A DNA stretch of 64,000 nucleotides, from assembly GCA_910575435.1 (NCBI GenBank), contig CAJTGI010000010.1, positions 95,501 to 159,500 of the forward strand. The letters are read 5' to 3'. The notes beneath the pieces were generated by a model. The model was given only the letters and a program-made list of their open reading frames with translations, ran no database searches and was not told the DNA's origin. Of this stretch, positions 59,698 through 64,000 are shown in pieces. This DNA is from Clostridiaceae bacterium. GTDB lineage: Bacteria > Bacillota > Clostridia > Lachnospirales > Lachnospiraceae. The number at the start of each line of letters is the position of its first letter. The stretch's first letter is position 1. The position numbers and the translations under genes are program-made.

Positions 59698-60447
59698 CTA
59701 TCTTCCTTTTGCCATGCGCTGACGCACAATCTCATAGGAAAGCACGCCCATGGCAACCGATGCATTAAGGGAATCAATGTCTCCAAACATAGGAATGCCC
59801 GCCACAAAGTCACATTTTTCCCTTACCAGCCGACTGACTCCCTCTCCCTCGCTACCAATCACCACACCCATGGGCCCGGTAAGGTCCAGCTGATACATGG
59901 GCTCTCCCCCCATGTCGCCGCACACGAACCACATTCCTTTCTTCTTTAACTCCTCCATGGTCTTAGAGATATTGGTAACCTTTGCCACGGGAGTGTAATT
60001 GATGGCTCCCGCAGATGCCTTCGCCACTGTGGCCGTAAGCCCGGAAGCCCGTCTTTTGGGAATCACCACCCCATGTGCCCCCGCCTGGTTCGCCGTCCGA
60101 ATAATCGAGCCCAGATTATGGGGATCTTCAATGCCATCTAAAAAAATCAGGAATGGCGCTTCCCCTCTCTCCTCCGCCCTGCCTAGCATCTCTTCCACCG
60201 TGCCATACTCATACGCTGCCGCATAGGCAATCACCCCCTGGTGCTTGCCTGTCTCCGACATCTGATCCAGCCGCTCTTTCTTCACATAATTCACAATGGC
60301 ATCGGATTTCTTAGCCTCCCTGAGAATCGTGCGGATCGGCCCATCCTGGCATCCATCCAACACAAACAGCTTGTCAATGGTTCTGCCAGCCCGAAACGCT
60401 TCAATCACCGCATTTCGTCCCTCAATCGTCAGTTCCTCGTACCTCAT
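59698..60447 (-). CDS. rlmB: 23S rRNA 2'-O-ribose methyltransferase RlmB (TrmH family)
   Basis: A 249-residue SPOUT enzyme. The N-terminal L30e-like domain begins MRYEELTIEGRNAVIEAFRA; the SPOUT knot has FLDGIEDPHNLGSIIRTANQ, VIGSEGEGVSRLVREKCD and IPMFGDIDSLNASVAMGVLS. It methylates 23S rRNA guanosine (G2251 in E. coli numbering). I use the ATG at 60447, 6 nt after GAGG; a longer frame to 60459 or 60507 is possible. It is the second gene in the mrnC-rlmB-sigH block. Confidence 0.93.
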   Translation of the reverse strand: MRYEELTIEGRNAVIEAFRAGRTIDKLFVLDGCQDGPIRTILREAKKSDAIVNYVKKERLDQMSETGKHQGVIAYAAAYEYGTVEEMLGRAEERGEAPFLIFLDGIEDPHNLGSIIRTANQAGAHGVVIPKRRASGLTATVAKASAGAINYTPVAKVTNISKTMEELKKKGMWFVCGDMGGEPMYQLDLTGPMGVVIGSEGEGVSRLVREKCDFVAGIPMFGDIDSLNASVAMGVLSYEIVRQRMAKGR

Positions 60448-60575
60448 AATTTTCCTCATTTCTGCGCTGCATTTATCACCGAGAGCACAGGGAATCTCTC
60501 CCAACATTCATGCCGGCAGCGCCCAGACACAAACTTTCTTCATGCTCACGAATCATTTACTCTCACACCTAATGA

Positions 60576-61019
60576 TTAATCCGGCATCTGCCCCGATTTT
60601 TCCAAGCCAATCTTCACAAGTTCCAAAATCCTGGGCAAATCATGCCGCAGATACAAATACCCGATTAACGCCTCAAATCCAGTGGCGATGCGATAGTCTG
60701 CAATCGAAGCATTTTTTGCAGAAGAAGATGATTTTGCATTCCTCCCGTGGCGATATACCGCCTCCTCTTCCGGCGTAAGATATTCCATAATTTCCCGCAT
60801 CAATTTGGCCTGGGACTCTGCCTTTACAATCCCAGTAGTCATCTTATGAAATAGATTCACCCTTCGATTGCCCAAGTCAACCACAATGGTTCTGATAATC
60901 AAATCATATACCCCGTCCCCGATATAAGCAAGCCCCAACGCGGAATATTGTTCCGGCATCCGCTCAGGCATTCCAAATCTCTCTTCAATCTCTCCAAAAA
61001 AATCTCGATGCTCTCCCAT
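60576..61019 (-). CDS. mrnC: Mini-ribonuclease III
   Basis: A 147-residue RNase III catalytic domain without a double-stranded RNA-binding domain. It has EQYSALGLAYIGDGVYDLII with the catalytic aspartate, and ATGFEALIGYLYL. It matures 23S rRNA ends in Firmicutes. The ATG at 61019 follows AGGAGG. In Bacillus it lies between cysS and rlmB; here an EamA transporter gene takes the upstream place. Confidence 0.94.
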   Translation of the reverse strand: MGEHRDFFGEIEERFGMPERMPEQYSALGLAYIGDGVYDLIIRTIVVDLGNRRVNLFHKMTTGIVKAESQAKLMREIMEYLTPEEEAVYRHGRNAKSSSSAKNASIADYRIATGFEALIGYLYLRHDLPRILELVKIGLEKSGQMPD

Positions 61020-61026
61020 GTTCCTC

Positions 61027-61965
61027 CTAATTTCTATCCTCTCTTGCAAACCAGTTTACCACAAAAATCCCCAGGGAAACCAGAAATAATGATACATAAA
61101 TCGTCCAGCCACCCTCCGGCTCCTCCCCCAATAAAATCATAGATAGCAAAACGCCAGCCACGGGATTGAAGAAGCCATACACGGCCACCTTAGAGACCTC
61201 GTTATATTTCAGCAGGATTCCCCACAAAGTATAGGCTACAGCAGACACCATGGACAAATAAAATAAGACCATGACCGCTCTCGCAGTATCTACATGCACC
61301 CTTCCCCCCAGGCATATCCCCAGCGCCATCAGCAAAATGCCCCCGATCACAAACTGGCTTCCGCTCAACATCACGGGATCATATTTTTTAGAAAAATTCT
61401 TAATGCACACGGCCGAGATTGCAGAGGAGAGAGCCGAAAGAAAAATAGCTCCGTCACCCATTTGAAAGGATGCCATCCCGCCAGAACCCCCATTCACCAA
61501 AAACACGCCTAAAAACCCCAGCGCGCATCCAAGCATCTTATATCCATTCATTTTCTCCTGCCTGAACACCAGGCTGGCGAGAAGAATGCTTAGAAATACA
61601 TTCGTAGCAGTAATAATTGAAGCATTGGTACCGCTGGTCCCGGCAAGCCCCACATAAAAGAAAAAATACTGAATCACCGTCTGACACATTGCCAATATCA
61701 ATATGGGCCTTGCCGCCTCCCTGTTCGGGTGCAAGATTCGTTTTTGAATCAGGCTGCCAAAAAGCAATGTGAGCAATCCGGCGATGGCAAAACGAAGTCC
61801 GGCAAACACAATCTGCGCTCCCGTGTCTTCCCCGCCAATATGCCACCACCGATAACCCAATTTAATGGATGGAAAGGCACTCCCCCACAGAACGCAGCAA
61901 AAAATAGCCACAGCAAATACCGTGATTGGATTTTTCCAAAATAACTTCTTTCTCTGCCCCGCCAT
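61027..61965 (-). CDS. EamA-family (DMT) transporter
   Basis: A 312-residue membrane protein with ten predicted helices in two EamA repeats: the first starts AVAIFCCVLWGSAFPSIKLG, the second begins around GDGAIFLSALSSAISAVC and ends with LLSMILLGEEPEGGWTIYVS. The family exports amino acids, nucleosides or other metabolites. The substrate is unknown. It ends 7 bp before mrnC, so the two probably share a transcript. Confidence 0.92.
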   Translation of the reverse strand: MAGQRKKLFWKNPITVFAVAIFCCVLWGSAFPSIKLGYRWWHIGGEDTGAQIVFAGLRFAIAGLLTLLFGSLIQKRILHPNREAARPILILAMCQTVIQYFFFYVGLAGTSGTNASIITATNVFLSILLASLVFRQEKMNGYKMLGCALGFLGVFLVNGGSGGMASFQMGDGAIFLSALSSAISAVCIKNFSKKYDPVMLSGSQFVIGGILLMALGICLGGRVHVDTARAVMVLFYLSMVSAVAYTLWGILLKYNEVSKVAVYGFFNPVAGVLLSMILLGEEPEGGWTIYVSLFLVSLGIFVVNWFAREDRN

Positions 61966-62051
61966 GTATTCGCATCATCCCTTTCTGCGCTCATTGCCCA
62001 TGCCTGCCCTGCCATCTCACAAACAAGGCAGCCCGCAAGATCTACATAATG

Positions 62052-62085
62052 AAAAAACCCTTATAGAATCCTACTATAAGGGTTT
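62052..62085 (-). terminator. Terminator after tRNA-Cys
   Basis: AACCCTTATAG and CTATAAGGGTT form a perfect 11-bp stem with a 7-nt loop, followed by six T on the minus strand. It ends the tRNA-Glu/tRNA-Cys transcript. Confidence 0.92.
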
Positions 62086-62089
62086 GCCA

Positions 62090-62160
62090 AGGCGACTACC
62101 GGATTTGAACCGATGATCAGGGAGTTGCAGTCCCATGCCTTACCACTTGGCTAAGTCGCC
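62090..62160 (-). tRNA. tRNA-Cys (GCA)
   Basis: 71 nt, acceptor GGCGACT/AGTCGCC, anticodon GCA in CTGCAAC, T-arm GGTTCAAATCC. Confidence 0.96.
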
Positions 62161-62172
62161 ATAAAAATAAAA

Positions 62173-62244
62173 TGACTCCAACGGGATTTGAACCCGTGTT
62201 ACCGCCGTGAAAGGGCGATGTCTTAACCGCTTGACCATGGAGCC
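62173..62244 (-). tRNA. tRNA-Glu (UUC)
   Basis: 72 nt, acceptor GGCTCCA/TGGAGTC, anticodon TTC in CTTTCAC, T-arm GGTTCAAATCC. Confidence 0.96.
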
Positions 62245-62546
62245 ATAACATCATAAAAATGGAAATCATCCAAATTTACTTTTTGCCACTTCTAGCGACA
62301 AGTCATATATTATCATATTGTTGGTTTAATTGCAAGCATTTTTTTCATTTTTTTCTCCATTCCGAAGCGCTTTGCGCTGAGGATGCGAGCAGAATTTTAG
62401 ATTCTGCTCTGCAATCAATAGAATTTGTGGCGCTTCGGCACAAATTCTAACGGAACTTGTTCCGTTTGTTGAACTAAATTGCTCATCAGAGAATTTATTC
62501 AACCTTTTCTTTATTCTTCTATAGCCAAAAGAATCGCCCAGAAAGT
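62245..62546. other. Gene-free stretch with three tandem hairpins
   Basis: Three consecutive stems lie at 62388-62408 (AGCAGAAT/ATTCTGCT), 62420-62448 (AGAATTTGTG/CACAAATTCT) and 62449-62466 (AACGGAAC/GTTCCGTT). No coding region is supported. The region could hold a small RNA or a decayed repeat; it also carries the promoter region of the tRNA pair. Confidence 0.5.
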
Positions 62547-63368
62547 CTATTGATACTTTCCATAATGATCCCGCAACCACACGGCCACGCCATCTTTCTC
62601 ATTCCCAGCAATCACTCCCGTAGCAATCTCTTTCAATTCGTCCACGGCATTCTCTACCGCATAGCCCTCATCTGCCACTTGAAACATCGGAATATCATTG
62701 ATGCCATCTCCAAATACCACCAGATAATCGCAATCCCACATTTTCTTTAACCGAAGCACTGCATCTGCCTTTGTCGCATGCTTTGGCATAATTTCCAGCC
62801 ACATCACATCATCATAGGTATCTTTTGAGAATATGCAGCGATACTTCCTGCGAATTTCATTATATGCGTTCTCTAACATTTCTTTTGTCCCAATGCATGA
62901 AAAATAAAATATTTTTCCCTCTAAAATATCCGTGCTGCCAGACAAGGGCAAAATCCTCTCATCATTCTTGTGGCGCTCTAGAAACCACCGTATTCCCTCC
63001 GATATTTCATTCGCATCATAGGAATATATTTCTTTTCCATTTTGGTATGATTGCACCAAGGGATGTAAATGATTTCTGCGTATGATATGGTAAATATCTC
63101 TCGCTTCCTCATATGAAAATGTATTTTCCCATAGAATCTCCCCGCTTTTTGCATCATTGATAAACACACCATTCTTCGTAATAAGAGGCGCACTGCAGCA
63201 CAATCCTTCCGTAACCACCGCCGATGTGTATAAAGCCCTAGCAGTGGCATAGGAAAAGCACATTCCATACTTTATTAGAGAATGAATAATTTCCTTGCTC
63301 TCCCTGGAAATCAACGCATTCTTTCTTAAAAGGGTACCATCCAAATCTGACACAAATAAGGGCTTCAT
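62547..63368 (-). CDS. HAD-superfamily Cof-type phosphatase
   Basis: A 273-residue HAD IIB hydrolase. Motif I is FVSDLDGTLLRKNALIS (nucleophile aspartate), the conserved lysine is in MPKHATKADAVLRLKK, and motif IV is VVFGDGINDIPMFQVADEG. It probably dephosphorylates sugar phosphates or flavin precursors; substrates of this group are hard to predict. GGAGG precedes the ATG. Confidence 0.93.
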   Translation of the reverse strand: MKPLFVSDLDGTLLRKNALISRESKEIIHSLIKYGMCFSYATARALYTSAVVTEGLCCSAPLITKNGVFINDAKSGEILWENTFSYEEARDIYHIIRRNHLHPLVQSYQNGKEIYSYDANEISEGIRWFLERHKNDERILPLSGSTDILEGKIFYFSCIGTKEMLENAYNEIRRKYRCIFSKDTYDDVMWLEIMPKHATKADAVLRLKKMWDCDYLVVFGDGINDIPMFQVADEGYAVENAVDELKEIATGVIAGNEKDGVAVWLRDHYGKYQ

Positions 63369-63701
63369 TATATGTACCTCCTAACTTGATCCCTGTGCAT
63401 ATAGCCGCACATTTTACCAACAGGTGCATTCGCACACCGATTAGCCTTCACTTAAAGCAACTTTACATTAGCACTTTCCGAAACAATCTGCAAGCACTTT
63501 ATACTGCTTTTCATTCATTTGCTATATCTGAGTGATCCTGTTTTTGTTATAGAAAGACTTTTCCTAAATAATTTCTTAACTTTTATCTTACTTTCTGCTA
63601 CAATCATAGAGACTGCAAAAATTTCCATTTCCCACAAAAATATGGAAAAGAAAAAACCTGTAAACACTAATGTTTACAGGCTTTCATAACTATGCTGTCA
63701 A
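63369..63701. other. Gene-free stretch between the HAD gene and tRNA-Asn
   Basis: A/T-rich DNA with the HAD gene promoter region at its left side and the rRNA/tRNA terminator at 63648-63680. No coding region is supported. Confidence 0.5.
63648..63680 (-). terminator. Terminator of the rRNA/tRNA-Asn transcript
   Basis: CCTGTAAACA-CTAA-TGTTTACAGG is a perfect 10-bp stem followed on the minus strand by TTTTTTCTTTT. Confidence 0.93.
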
Positions 63702-63774
63702 CTCCCCGAGTAGGACTCGAACCTACGACAACGCGGTTAACAGCCGCGCGCTCTACCGACTGAGCTATCGAGGA
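63702..63774 (-). tRNA. tRNA-Asn (GUU)
   Basis: 73 nt, acceptor TCCTCGA/TCGGGGA, anticodon GTT in CTGTTAAC, T-arm GGTTCGAGTCC. It follows the 23S rRNA gene by about 90 bp. Confidence 0.96.
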
Positions 63775-63861
63775 CCATCTCGCCTTCGCCCCCCGCGCCT
63801 TCAAAACTGCATACTGAACAATCCCCGCCAGGCACCCCTCCGCCTCGAGAGCGCGGCCACT

Positions 63862-64000
63862 TGGTCAAGCCCTCGACCTATTAGTGACAGTCCGCTCCAT
63901 GCGTCGCCGCACTTCCACTCCTGACCTATCCACCTCGTCGTCTCCGAGGGGTCTTACTGGATTCCTCCAGGGAGGTCTCATCTCGAGGGGGGCTTCGCGC
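63862..64000 (-). rRNA. 23S ribosomal RNA, 3' end (partial)
   Basis: The minus strand reads GCGCGAAGCCCCCCTCGAGA at the window edge, then AGGTGGATAGGTCAGGAGTG and GACTGTCACTAATAGGTCGA to GGGCTTGACC, the conserved last 140 nt of bacterial 23S rRNA. The exact 3' end is estimated. No 5S rRNA sequence is found between it and tRNA-Asn. Confidence 0.95.

Overview
The window reads as chromosomal DNA of an endospore-forming Clostridia, most likely a member of Lachnospiraceae. The evidence is a complete spoIIIAA-AH operon, spo0A, spoIVB and sigH, a split transketolase, a short-form ThiC, BspA-like and Ig-like surface proteins, and many DUF-type lipoproteins and two-component systems. Most genes lie on the minus strand and there is no phage or complete insertion sequence. 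The family assignment is an inference; there is no 16S gene in the window.

Layout. 1-5.1 kb: end of a glycosyltransferase gene pair, two membrane PH-domain proteins and a secreted leucine-rich-repeat protein. 5.2-10.3 kb: split transketolase, transaldolase-like enzyme, a membrane-anchored arylsulfotransferase-like protein that seems to have lost its catalytic histidines, and a thioesterase. 10.5-12.5 kb: cold-shock protein and glycogen synthase. 12.7-37.6 kb: the conserved Clostridia/Bacillus sporulation and housekeeping block, transcribed as spoIIIAA-AB-AC-AD-AE-AF-AG-AH, asp23-like, nusB, xseA, xseB, ispA, dxs, tlyA, nadK, argR, (inserted here: small membrane ORF, TPP-riboswitch-thiC, yebC, a 1,422-residue Ig-like surface protein), recN, spoIVB, spo0A. 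38-44 kb: accessory genes on both strands (CapA-like, SprA-like HExxH protein, metF, XRE-fused C5 methyltransferase, LysM-GH18 hydrolase). 44-52.5 kb: a response regulator/kinase pair followed by a lipoprotein, ABC exporter and two cell-surface proteins. 52.7-54.2 kb: an AT-rich three-gene locus, GNAT acetyltransferase, unknown protein and SecB-like chaperone, with its own promoter and terminator, beside a tRNA cluster. 54.2-54.8 kb: tRNA-Leu, Val, Asp, Met. 55-59 kb: a second two-component system with an unknown membrane protein and a VanY-type carboxypeptidase. 59-62 kb: EamA transporter, mini-RNase III, rlmB, sigH. 62-64 kb: tRNA-Cys, tRNA-Glu, HAD phosphatase, tRNA-Asn and the 3' end of a 23S rRNA gene.

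How the genes fit together: SigH and Spo0A act at sporulation onset, SpoIIIA proteins build the forespore-mother cell channel, and SpoIVB signals to the mother cell. A candidate 0A box and SigH-like plus SigA-like promoters sit upstream of spo0A, which fits positive feedback.

The intergenic regions are rich in short structured repeats: a MITE with perfect 14-bp terminal inverted repeats and a 9-bp target duplication (37.7 kb) with degenerate relatives, a leader hairpin shared by tkt, glgA and spo0A, and a gene-end repeat at nadK and xseA. The best candidate for an undescribed system is the GNAT / unknown / SecB-like operon, which has the architecture of a toxin-antitoxin-chaperone module but with a GNAT toxin candidate.
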